Position numbers and translations under genes: made by a program. Below are positions 32,753-38,800 of a stretch of DNA of 59,082 nt, piece after piece. The notes below the pieces were generated by a model. That model saw nothing but the letters and a program-made list of their open reading frames with translations, did no database searches and was not told where the DNA came from. Location: positions 1 through 59,082 of IMG/VR virus record IMGVR_UViG_3300025309_000015. The stretch is one strand, 5' to 3'. The stretch comes from a virus. Positions within the stretch are counted from its first letter, which is position 1. Every line of letters starts with the position of its first letter.

Positions 32753-32787
32753 ACAGTTTAACATATTTAGTTATTATGTTCAACTGT
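32753..32787. promoter_or_regulatory. Palindromic operator between divergent RHH genes
   Basis: ACAGTT, one base, AACAT (32753-32764) is mirrored by ATGTT, one base, AACTGT (32776-32787), giving 11 matched pairs around an 11-base AT-rich centre. It lies in the 94-bp divergent promoter space. This is the best candidate for the immunity operator controlling early leftward transcription and the rightward repressor genes. Confidence 0.65.
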
Positions 32788-32820
32788 TTTACTGTTTATT
32801 ATTACGAGGTTTTAACATTT

Positions 32821-33015
32821 ATGTCTAAAAAATCTACCAGTATGGGTTTTAGATGCAGTGAAGATTTAAAACGTATACTAGAAATCATTTCAGCACTTGA
32901 AGGTATCAATACTACTGAATTTATTGTTGATTGTCTTAATTCCAAGGTTAAAAATTATTTAAAGGAAAATCCTGATGTTATTGAGATTCTTAATAAAAAA
33001 GGAGTTAAAGTTTAA
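32821..33015 (+). CDS. Ribbon-helix-helix regulator (64 aa), rightward
   Basis: This encodes 64 aa from ATG 32821. The start STSMGFRCSEDLKRILEIIS, then ALEGINTTEFIVDCLNSKV is an RHH pattern. The ribosome site (ACGAGG) is 11 bases away. It diverges from the 52-aa RHH gene and precedes the XRE repressor by 8 bases, so the two may form a repressor operon. Confidence 0.7.
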   Translation: MSKKSTSMGFRCSEDLKRILEIISALEGINTTEFIVDCLNSKVKNYLKENPDVIEILNKKGVKV

Positions 33016-33023
33016 ATTCTAAA

Positions 33024-33320
33024 ATGCAAAGATTATCGCTAAAATTAAAAACTATTCGTAAAACACTCGGCATGACAGCCACTGCTTTTGCTGAAAAATT
33101 AGATTTACAACAAAGAACTTATGCCAGTTACGAAACAGGGCAATCAATGCCACCAATTATAGTTTTATCACTTATCGTGGAAAAATTTAATGTTAATCCT
33201 TCATTTCTTTTAACTGGAAAGGGCGAACCTTTTTTAACTGAATCTGCTGATATTCTCGAAGGGATTATGAAAGTTAAAGTTCCTAAAGGAACAAAGCTTT
33301 TAATTGAATACGAAGAGTAG
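33024..33320 (+). CDS. XRE-family repressor (98 aa)
   Basis: This encodes 98 aa. The helix-turn-helix is KLKTIRKTLGMTATAFAEKL, DLQQRTYASYETGQSMPP, the xenobiotic-response/Cro type, followed by FNVNPSFLLTGKGEPFL, a hallmark of phage repressors of this type. The C-terminus is short, with no LexA-type protease domain. Probable immunity repressor; a terminator follows at 33327-33370. Confidence 0.8.
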   Translation: MQRLSLKLKTIRKTLGMTATAFAEKLDLQQRTYASYETGQSMPPIIVLSLIVEKFNVNPSFLLTGKGEPFLTESADILEGIMKVKVPKGTKLLIEYEE

Positions 33321-33326
33321 ACTATA

Positions 33327-33370
33327 GACACCTCGCACCTCATAACCACGAGATGTCATAAAATTTTTTG
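33327..33370 (+). terminator. Terminator after XRE repressor
   Basis: GACACCTCG (33327-33335) pairs with CGAGATGTC (33349-33357) with one mismatch, followed by ATAAAATTTTTTG. It ends the rightward RHH-XRE transcript. Confidence 0.65.
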
Positions 33371-33410
33371 CATATATTTAATTTTCAAGGTGCATCGAGT
33401 CTAGTGAAAT

Positions 33411-33542
33411 TTAAAACCCGCCGATATAAACTGGGGTCACGTTTTGCATAGCTCCTGCGCTACAAAGTAAAGCGATTAAAGAAATTACAAGAATTTCTAA
33501 AACAAATTTTTTGAATCTAAACATTGCCCAGTGATGTTTCAT
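33411..33542 (-). CDS. Small membrane or secreted peptide (43 aa)
   Basis: This encodes 43 aa with one hydrophobic span (FKKFVLEILVISLIALLCSA) after a basic start, like a signal anchor. AAGGA lies 9 bases upstream of the ATG. In the immunity region such membrane peptides often affect superinfection; this role is only inferred. Confidence 0.5.
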   Translation of the reverse strand: MKHHWAMFRFKKFVLEILVISLIALLCSAGAMQNVTPVYIGGF

Positions 33543-33565
33543 TTTATATTTTCCTTCTGATTGTT

Positions 33566-33587
33566 CTAAGAAAAGCCGTTTCCGGCG
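33566..33587 (-). terminator. Short GC hairpin terminator
   Basis: The minus-strand RNA has GCCG-GAAA-CGGC, a GNRA tetraloop stem (33575-33586), followed by TTTTCTT. It lies downstream of the 117-aa gene. Confidence 0.65.
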
Positions 33588-33679
33588 AGGTGAAAAGTTG
33601 TTTTAGGAGTTTTGGTTCAGATTCCTACGAAGAATCTATGCGAGGCTATTTATAAGCCCCGATTAGATTGTTCAGGCTA

Positions 33680-34033
33680 TCAAGCAGCCTTATAATGCAA
33701 AGGCAAATATTTTCTATAAAGTTTTTCTTGTTTTCCGTTTTTAGTTGTTACGAAAAAATGAATAGCGTCATTTTGTATTACATTGCTTCTCAACAATTTT
33801 ATAAATTTACAGTTTTTTATCATTGATTTTAGATTGCCTTTAAACCATTTATCCCAAGATTCAGCAGTGTTAGAAAACTCATAATTGCTAAAAGGGTAAG
33901 GATTTTTACTCAAATCGTATAAATGATAATGTGTTTCGTATTTTCTGCCACCACAACCCATTCGCAAAGAAATTGTGAGTTCATAGCTACTATAATCAGA
34001 GGTGAGTAAAAATGTTTTTGAACGTAAATTCAT
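33680..34033 (-). CDS. Hypothetical protein (117 aa)
   Basis: This encodes 117 aa from ATG 34033 (AGGAG 7 bases upstream). It is beta-rich with many aromatic residues (TSDYSSYELTISLRMGCGGR, HYHLYDLSKNPYPFSNYEFS). No family recognised. It follows the 56-aa HTH gene on the same strand. Confidence 0.55.
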   Translation of the reverse strand: MNLRSKTFLLTSDYSSYELTISLRMGCGGRKYETHYHLYDLSKNPYPFSNYEFSNTAESWDKWFKGNLKSMIKNCKFIKLLRSNVIQNDAIHFFVTTKNGKQEKLYRKYLPLHYKAA

Positions 34034-34168
34034 AATTTTTCTCCTTTTTGTAAGCCTCGCCATCCCTAAGCCTTTTGACTTTTTAGCCTCTGATGCTTAG
34101 GAATGACTTATTATATTAATCTGTTGAGTTCTATTTTTTTGAAACGTGTTTTATAATGTTTTTGTAAA

Positions 34169-34339
34169 TTAAGTTACGAGGTTCAATTTTTCCTTTATGA
34201 AAGATTCAAAACGTTTACTGTTAAGATTCCCTTTTAGAAACTGGCATACAAATGTCTTTGTACAACCATATTCTTCTGCAAGTTTCACTTGCGTAATCCC
34301 TTGTGCAAATAGTTGAACTTTTAAATCTTTTCGTGTCAT
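34169..34339 (-). CDS. Small helix-turn-helix protein (56 aa), Cro-like
   Basis: This encodes 56 aa: QLFAQGITQVKLAEEYGCTK followed by TFVCQFLKGNLNSKRFESF, a minimal helix-turn-helix of the Cro/XRE kind. It is the first gene of a leftward unit whose promoter space holds a direct repeat (34348-34370). It faces the rightward lipoprotein gene. Confidence 0.7.
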   Translation of the reverse strand: MTRKDLKVQLFAQGITQVKLAEEYGCTKTFVCQFLKGNLNSKRFESFIKEKLNLVT

Positions 34340-34347
34340 AATTAGCC

Positions 34348-34370
34348 TTAACTTTAAATAATTAACTTTA
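34348..34370. promoter_or_regulatory. Direct repeat in divergent promoter region
   Basis: TTAACTTTA occurs at 34348-34356 and 34362-34370, 14 bases apart, just upstream of the 56-aa HTH gene. It probably is an operator for one of the HTH proteins. Confidence 0.4.
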
Positions 34371-34500
34371 TGTAATTAAATATAGAGGAAATTTACTCCA
34401 AAGTCAAGGGGGTTTTCCACTAAATTTTATTTATTTTTGTAACGAATTTTCAATAAACGTGTAAATAGTTGTTATTCGCGAGTAAAGGAATTTTAAAAGA

Positions 34501-34914
34501 ATGAAAAAATTATTATTATCAATATTGTTAGTATGTTGCGTAATGGGGCTATCGGCTTGTTCTTCTCAAAAAGTTGTAAAAGTTGAAAATGCAAAAGCTG
34601 AAGAAATAAGTAATCTTATTCAGGATTTTGCTACAATGAACGGTTTTAAATTAGTGTCAGTAGACAAAGAAAGGCAAATTTATAAAGTTGAAACAATAAC
34701 AGAGAGTATGTATCAGCCTTTAACTAATAAGCCCATGCTAACGCTTGATGCGGGATTCGGAATAAAATTGAAACAGGTAAATAATGATGTGTTGATAAAT
34801 GCTCGTTCTTACGGTTATAGCTATATGGGATATGTCTATAACAAAACAGGCAGATTTTTAAAATCCTTAAAACAAGAGGGCTATACAGTAAGTAATATTA
34901 AAGAAAAGCTTTAG
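34501..34914 (+). CDS. Phage lipoprotein
   Basis: This encodes 137 aa. A signal peptide (MKKLLLSILLVCCVMGLSAC) ends in a lipobox (LSAC), so Cys20 would be lipidated and the mature protein membrane-anchored. The body is a small alpha/beta domain without known motif. Lipoproteins expressed from prophages commonly block superinfection (Sie/Ltp, Llp types). AAAGGA precedes the ATG. Lysogenic conversion is the likely role, inferred. Confidence 0.75.
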   Translation: MKKLLLSILLVCCVMGLSACSSQKVVKVENAKAEEISNLIQDFATMNGFKLVSVDKERQIYKVETITESMYQPLTNKPMLTLDAGFGIKLKQVNNDVLINARSYGYSYMGYVYNKTGRFLKSLKQEGYTVSNIKEKL

Positions 34915-35036
34915 GATATAAAGCCAGTAATAATAAGGAAAACGGAATATTGTCTATTGTTTCCGACAATAAAGAACATTTTGTATTAATGGAAGATATT
35001 AACGAGATTATCATAGATAAAGGACTTTTAACCTGA
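34914..35036 (+). pseudogene. Degenerate fragment related to the 35229-35453 gene
   Basis: A frame with no normal start directly after the lipoprotein stop reads KENGILSIVSDNKEHFVLME and on to TGA at 35034-35036. It aligns by eye to the intact gene's KENYLVIKQGNKEAYYLYSS (KEN, NKE and hydrophobic positions shared). Like the intact copy it is convergent with a 50-aa minus-strand gene and overlaps its end. A TTG near 34950 could start a 28-aa peptide. Confidence 0.4.
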
Positions 35037-35180
35037 AATAGTAAAATAATTTTCTATTTTAAACTCCCATTCAGAAAGATTAAGATGATGTAAAACCAAT
35101 AGTTTATGTATATCATTTCTAAATGCATCAAGGCTTGTTTTTAATGGGATTTTAACTTCAATTTCTTTTTTATCACTCAT
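35028..35180 (-). CDS. Small convergent-pair protein A (50 aa)
   Basis: This encodes 50 aa (SDKKEIEVKIPLKTSLDAFR, LNLSEWEFKIENYFTISG). It resembles the 50-aa protein at 35450-35602 in length, MSD start, helical middle and a final W-E-x-K-x-E strand. GAGGTG lies upstream of the ATG. It converges on the degenerate fragment. Function unknown. Confidence 0.6.
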   Translation of the reverse strand: MSDKKEIEVKIPLKTSLDAFRNDIHKLLVLHHLNLSEWEFKIENYFTISG

Positions 35181-35228
35181 AATAAACACCTCGTAAATTA
35201 ACTAATAACAATATAATGGAGAGAAAAA

Positions 35229-35453
35229 ATGAAGCAATTACTGATAGAAATAATCAATGATACCGAAGAAAAAGAGATTAAAATAATTTTAATTAGTAAA
35301 GAAATTCCAATAACAAAAGACGAAATTCATTTAAAGGAAAATTATTTAGTAATAAAACAAGGAAATAAGGAAGCCTACTATCTTTATTCGTCAATATTAG
35401 GAGTGGAAACAATAAATAAAACTAAAGGCATTGGTGTTATTACAGGTGCTTAA
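35229..35453 (+). CDS. Convergent-pair protein B (74 aa)
   Basis: This encodes 74 aa, beta-rich (KEIKIILISKEIPITKDEIH, GNKEAYYLYSSILGVETINK). GGAGAG lies upstream of the ATG. Its stop overlaps the stop of the minus-strand 50-aa gene. A partial relative lies at 34914-35036. Unknown family. Confidence 0.6.
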   Translation: MKQLLIEIINDTEEKEIKIILISKEIPITKDEIHLKENYLVIKQGNKEAYYLYSSILGVETINKTKGIGVITGA

Positions 35454-35602
35454 ATAGATGTAATGGTAATAGAGCCGTGAAAATCTTCTACTTTTAACTC
35501 CCAAGTGTTGAAGCCGAGATTATGTTTTTTTAATAATTCAGCCTGTTCCTCCCTGAATTTTCTTACAGCATCTGTTAAAGGACTTTCAAGAACATCACTC
35601 AT
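35450..35602 (-). CDS. Small convergent-pair protein A' (50 aa)
   Basis: This encodes 50 aa (SDVLESPLTDAVRKFREEQA, LGFNTWELKVEDFHGSITIT). A strong GGAGG lies 7 bases upstream of the ATG. It is the paralogue of the gene at 35028-35180 and overlaps tail to tail with the 74-aa gene. Unknown function. Confidence 0.65.
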   Translation of the reverse strand: MSDVLESPLTDAVRKFREEQAELLKKHNLGFNTWELKVEDFHGSITITSI

Positions 35603-35660
35603 AAAAAACCTCCAATTTATTAACTTATTTATTATAACATGAAAGTGTAAATTTCCACCA

Positions 35661-36044
35661 ATGAAGCCAAGGGAAAAAATAAAAGAATTAAGAAAAAATC
35701 CTAAAATTAGTCAACAGGGATTGGCTAATAAATTAAATGTGCCGGTGGACCATATTAAAAGTTTCGAATCGGGGAAGCAAAAAGTAATTTCTGACGAACT
35801 CGCCCTTGCTCTTGAAAAAGAGTACAAAATCCCTTTCAAGTGGTGGAAAACAGGCGAAGGCGATATGTACCTCAACGAACTATCTCCTGAAGAAAAAGAA
35901 ATAACTATTGATCCAGATACTAAGGAAATTATAGATTTATATGAAAAATTTAAAATAACAAGGGATGAAGAGCTAGGAGAGCTAATTAAACAAAAAATTA
36001 GCTGGATGCAAGCAATCAATAAAAAAACAAAACAGAAAGATTAG
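35661..36044 (+). CDS. XRE-family regulator (127 aa)
   Basis: This encodes 127 aa. Helix-turn-helix: KIKELRKNPKISQQGLANKL, NVPVDHIKSFESGKQKVI, then the phage-repressor-like KIPFKWWKTGEGDMYL. The C-terminal half is a charged helix for oligomerisation. It is the second of three XRE genes here and may control lysogeny or the HEPN pair that follows. Confidence 0.8.
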   Translation: MKPREKIKELRKNPKISQQGLANKLNVPVDHIKSFESGKQKVISDELALALEKEYKIPFKWWKTGEGDMYLNELSPEEKEITIDPDTKEIIDLYEKFKITRDEELGELIKQKISWMQAINKKTKQKD

Positions 36045-36157
36045 CCGAATGGCTAAAAATAAAGGGTTTAACTCTTTTTTAAAAAAGGTTATAATAAAAT
36101 AATTAAAGTTTTTTAAAAAATATGCGATAATTCTAATAATAACAAAAGGAGCATAAA

Positions 36158-36490
36158 ATGGCTGTAGAATTCTCAAGACGAGCTAAACATATAGAAGCAC
36201 AATATAATTTTGATATCCCACCTTTTGTTGTAGACTTTAACCACATGTTAAAAACAATAAAAAACATTGAAACAGTTGAAAGCGTTTATTTAAGCACTTC
36301 TAAATTTACTAAAAAATTAGAAATCTATGTTTTTTATCAAACTGAAAATTTAGACATTGAAGAAAAAATTATGGCTATTTTTACAAACTGGGAAGAAGAT
36401 TACCAATATTTTCCAGAAATATATATTTATCCTATGGATAAAATAGATGACAAACATTTCTGTCTTCCAAGCGGTGCAAGCGAATATTGA
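36158..36490 (+). CDS. Possible degenerate nucleotidyltransferase-like partner of HEPN protein
   Basis: This encodes 110 aa. After a helical N-terminus, KNIETVESVYLSTSKFTKKL and EIYVFYQTENLDIEEKIMAI, then EIYIYPMDKID follow the strand-helix order of minimal nucleotidyltransferase antitoxins (usual v-x-L-F-G-S...D-x-D), but GS and the two Asp are absent (ST, then E-x-Y). AAAGGAG lies upstream. Two bases separate it from the HEPN-like gene. MNT-like fold is only a suggestion. Confidence 0.45.
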   Translation: MAVEFSRRAKHIEAQYNFDIPPFVVDFNHMLKTIKNIETVESVYLSTSKFTKKLEIYVFYQTENLDIEEKIMAIFTNWEEDYQYFPEIYIYPMDKIDDKHFCLPSGASEY

Positions 36491-36491
36491 A

Positions 36492-36869
36492 ATGAATAAA
36501 GAAAAAATTGTTAATAGATATATTGAAAAATCAGAAGAAAATTATAAACTATACGAGCATTTAAATAGTATTGATTCTTTTATAGAATGGCAAATTGTTG
36601 CTCTTTTTTATAGTGCGTTATGCCACGTAAAAGCTTATTTGTATAATAAAAATAGCCTTGATCTTAATTCTATTAATTCGCATGATGACATAAGATTTTA
36701 TTTAATTAATGAGAGCCAAGCAAAGCGCATTGGTGTTTTTCGGTATTATGATATTTTGTACAAAGAAGGAAGAGATGCCAGATATAATTGCATAAAAACA
36801 ACCAAAGAAAGACTTTTTGCCACTCTGAAAAATTATCAAAAAGTTAAAGAATTAATAAAAATAAATTAA
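36492..36869 (+). CDS. HEPN-like protein
   Basis: This encodes about 125 aa from ATG 36492, two bases after the upstream stop. The pattern FIEWQIVALFYSALCHVKAY, SHDDIRFYLINESQAKRI, YYDILYKEGRDARYN matches HEPN domains (an A-x-x-Y-Y/F-A-x-x-H-x-x-K-A-x-L helix, then H-x-D-x-R, ending Y-x-x-L...R-x-A-R-Y). HEPN proteins are often RNases in toxin-antitoxin or defence systems. The R-x4-6-H catalytic motif is not clearly present. Confidence 0.55.
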   Translation: MNKEKIVNRYIEKSEENYKLYEHLNSIDSFIEWQIVALFYSALCHVKAYLYNKNSLDLNSINSHDDIRFYLINESQAKRIGVFRYYDILYKEGRDARYNCIKTTKERLFATLKNYQKVKELIKIN

Positions 36870-36879
36870 TTATCAGGAC

Positions 36880-36908
36880 TTTAAAAAGCTCTTTTTGGGG
36901 TGTATAAT
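36880..36908 (+). promoter_or_regulatory. Promoter of the small RNA
   Basis: TTTAAA (36880-36885) and TATAAT (36903-36908) are 17 bases apart; a TGT precedes the -10 region. It drives rightward transcription of the region described at 36915-37069. Confidence 0.65.
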
Positions 36909-36914
36909 ATAATT

Positions 36915-37069
36915 ACTGGAGTATTCAACTGGCTTTGTTCCATAAAGTTGAATAAGATTGTCAAGCTAGCAATGATAATCTGGTAAAAGCCTTATGGCAT
37001 CCTCCGGTTCCTGTTCCAACTCAAAACAGGTTAGGTAACCAAGACCGCCCTGAAATATGGGTGGTTTTT
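36915..37069 (+). ncRNA. Candidate small structured RNA
   Basis: About 155 nt run from a consensus promoter to a strong terminator with no reading frame of note. Stems: TATTCAACT/AGTTGAATA (36922-36930 with 36946-36954), AGATTGTCA/TGATAATCT (36955-36963 with 36973-36981, one G-U), CCTGTT/AACAGG with outer GGTT/AACC (37006-37015 with 37025-37040), and terminator ACCGCCC/GGGTGGT plus T tract (37044-37069). It could be a regulatory RNA of lysogeny. No known family (6S, SRP, tmRNA) fits. Confidence 0.65.
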
Positions 37070-37118
37070 GTTTTATAAAATTCATCAGAAAACCTTTCTA
37101 TCTATTTCTTGAACATTA

Positions 37119-37244
37119 CTATTTTTTATTTATGTCATTTAATATTTTTTTAAACAAGACTCCTTTAGCTTTTTCTTCTCCAACTTTTTTAATCAATTTC
37201 TCATAAAAATTCCGCACGTCAATTTTCGCAATAGATTTTTCCAT
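37119..37244 (-). CDS. Small basic protein (41 aa)
   Basis: This encodes 41 aa (MEKSIAKIDVRNFYEKLIKK, helical, lysine-rich). AAGGA directly abuts the ATG, so initiation is uncertain. It lies convergent to the small RNA. Low-confidence gene. Confidence 0.35.
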   Translation of the reverse strand: MEKSIAKIDVRNFYEKLIKKVGEEKAKGVLFKKILNDINKK

Positions 37245-37592
37245 TCCTTGACACCTTCCAGCTTAAATGCTATCTTTTTAAAATATTCAAATTAAAAGGG
37301 ATAAGACTTGTTTACAACCCACGTCTTATCTTCTTTTTTGTTTATTCGCAAGCAAATTAATCACCAACCTTTCTCAAAACATTAAAAATAAAGAGAAAAT
37401 ACACTTGATTTTCTCTAAAACCCTTATAAAACATGAAAAAGAGTATCAAAACATAAATCTATCTGCAAGGTTTTGATTAAATTAATTTATAATTTTTGTG
37501 TATAATATTGTTTACGATTCATGTATAACAATGATTTATACCTATTTTTACACTTTGTAATATAATAAACTCCATAAATAGTACATTTTGAA
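37245..37592. other. Noncoding stretch with two hairpins and -10-like sites
   Basis: No gene was seen. It holds GATAAGAC/GTCTTATC (37300-37307 with 37323-37330) followed by TTCTTTTTTG, a plus-strand terminator; AGAGAAAA/TTTTCTCT (37392-37399 with 37409-37416), a minus-strand terminator for the XRE gene (37593-37886); and TATAAT-like boxes after 37500. Confidence 0.6.
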
Positions 37593-37886
37593 TTATTTCA
37601 ATCTGTTTATAAGAGAATTTATATAATCTTTGTCTTTATCAGATAAACCGTGGAAACTGCCGAACATTTCACCAGTTCCAGAATACAGCCAATCCAAAGA
37701 TACATTATATTCTTTTGCAAGGATTACAGCTGTTTCAGGTACGATCATTAACCTACCTTTTTCTATATCCTTAATTTTGCTTTGAGAACATCCTAAAACC
37801 TCACCAAGCTCTTGTTGAGTCAGTTTTAAATATTTTCTGGCAATCTTAAAACGATCACCAACTTTTTTTCTGAATTCTTCACTCAT
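37593..37886 (-). CDS. XRE-family regulator (97 aa)
   Basis: This encodes 97 aa: FKIARKYLKLTQQELGEVLG, CSQSKIKDIEKGRLMIV, then YNVSLDWLYSGTGEMFGSF. It is the third single-domain XRE protein in the immunity region, all with the L-x-x-G-x-G/GEM tail typical of phage Cro/CI types. It is transcribed leftward, away from the membrane protein operon at 38081. Confidence 0.8.
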   Translation of the reverse strand: MSEEFRKKVGDRFKIARKYLKLTQQELGEVLGCSQSKIKDIEKGRLMIVPETAVILAKEYNVSLDWLYSGTGEMFGSFHGLSDKDKDYINSLINRLK

Positions 37887-37955
37887 AAATTCAGATACTT
37901 GTTTTTTAGTACAATTTGCATTAAAATATTATTTACAATTTAAATATAATCAATG

Positions 37956-37999
37956 TTGAAAGCATAACATACAAAATGCTATGCTTTCAATTTCTTTTT
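37956..37999 (+). terminator. 11-bp perfect hairpin with T tract
   Basis: TTGAAAGCATA (37956-37966) and TATGCTTTCAA (37980-37990) are perfect complements, followed by TTTCTTTTT. No plus-strand gene precedes it, so it may end a short RNA, block readthrough, or be an operator shared by the divergent genes. Confidence 0.6.
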
Positions 38000-38080
38000 A
38001 CTGTTTAATAAAAACCGAAAATATGATAGGTTCAAAATTCAATATTAAGAGCATGATTTATTTATTAAGGGAACGCTATA

Positions 38081-38218
38081 TTGGATTTAATTTTAAACAT
38101 TGCCGGAATATGGTTTTTAGTAATGGTAATTATATTGCCATTTACTTTGTCATTTTTGAAATCAGGAAAAATTGCAGATAAATACAATAAACTTTCAGAA
38201 AAAGAGGAAAATAAATGA
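38081..38218 (+). CDS. Small membrane protein (45 aa)
   Basis: This starts at TTG 38081 with AAGGG 9 bases upstream. The product has one membrane span (LILNIAGIWFLVMVIILPFT) and a charged tail. The stop overlaps the next ATG (ATGA). It may accompany the secreted nuclease-like protein. Confidence 0.55.
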   Translation: MDLILNIAGIWFLVMVIILPFTLSFLKSGKIADKYNKLSEKEENK

Positions 38219-38316
38219 ATTTTAATGATTTTATTTATATTAGTATTATTTTAACTTCTTTGGTATTTAATATTTTTTTACTCTATGAAAACAAATCTTT
38301 AAGAAATGGGAAATAA
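38215..38316 (+). CDS. Small membrane peptide (33 aa)
   Basis: This encodes 33 aa with one membrane span (FIYISIILTSLVFNIFLLYE). It overlaps the 45-aa gene by 4 bases and the secreted protein by one base (TAATG), forming a tightly coupled three-gene unit. Confidence 0.5.
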   Translation: MNFNDFIYISIILTSLVFNIFLLYENKSLRNGK

Positions 38317-38693
38317 TGAAAAGATTTTTAATAACAATTTTAACTATTTTGTTGATGTCAACAATACAGTGCAATATGGCATCAGCAAAACATCTTAATC
38401 CTGAATCCTACTATCAGGATAAACTTTGTGGACAACTTAGCGGACAATTGGAATATCTATTACCTGATAATACTCGTGTTGATTGCTTAACTTCTGAATA
38501 CGCAATAGAAATAGGCTTTATTGACCATAAATACGAAGATGTAGGGCAAAGCCTTTACTATTCATTAATAACTGGTAAAAAACCGGCTATTGCTACAATA
38601 ATTGAAAATCCAAAAATTGCTGAAGAACATTTACATATTTTGCAAAAATTAGCTGAGAAATACGATATAAAAATTTTTATATTACAGCCGTAA
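38316..38693 (+). CDS. Secreted PD-(D/E)XK-like nuclease-family protein
   Basis: This encodes 125 aa. Residues 1-24 are a signal peptide ending ASA. The mature part carries LLPDNTRVDCLTSEYAIEIG, YEDVGQSLYYSLITGKKPAI, the pattern R-V-D-C-L-T...A-I-E-x...G-Q-S-L-Y-Y of a secreted family that resembles the restriction-endonuclease fold (D...E-x...Q). It may be a periplasmic nuclease. It is followed by an HNH mobile gene and then by a second copy of its own C-terminus (39731-39871). Confidence 0.65.
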   Translation: MKRFLITILTILLMSTIQCNMASAKHLNPESYYQDKLCGQLSGQLEYLLPDNTRVDCLTSEYAIEIGFIDHKYEDVGQSLYYSLITGKKPAIATIIENPKIAEEHLHILQKLAEKYDIKIFILQP

Positions 38694-38710
38694 TTTATGC
38701 TATAATTTGT

Positions 38711-38790
38711 GTGGGATAGCCCGACGGGGCGACAAGTTAAGTAATCCTTGCTTAACTTCCCACCATTAATCAAGGAATTGCTAAAGGAGG
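38711..38790 (+). ncRNA. Three-way junction with pseudoknot upstream of HNH gene
   Basis: Stem P1 is GTGGGA/TCCCAC (38711-38716 with 38758-38763), P2 is GCCC/GGGC (38719-38722 with 38727-38730), and P3 is AGTTAAG/CTTAACT (38735-38741 with 38751-38757). The P3 loop TCCTTG (38745-38750) can pair with CAAGGA (38771-38776), just before AAAGGAGG. This could be a riboswitch-like or translational control element, or the structured part of a mobile element. Confidence 0.6.
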
Positions 38791-38800
38791 CAACGTTTTT

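Noticed and set aside
37981-38181. Plus-strand 66-codon frame
   Set aside because: It lacks a ribosome site and is in a different frame from the better supported 45-aa membrane gene at 38081.
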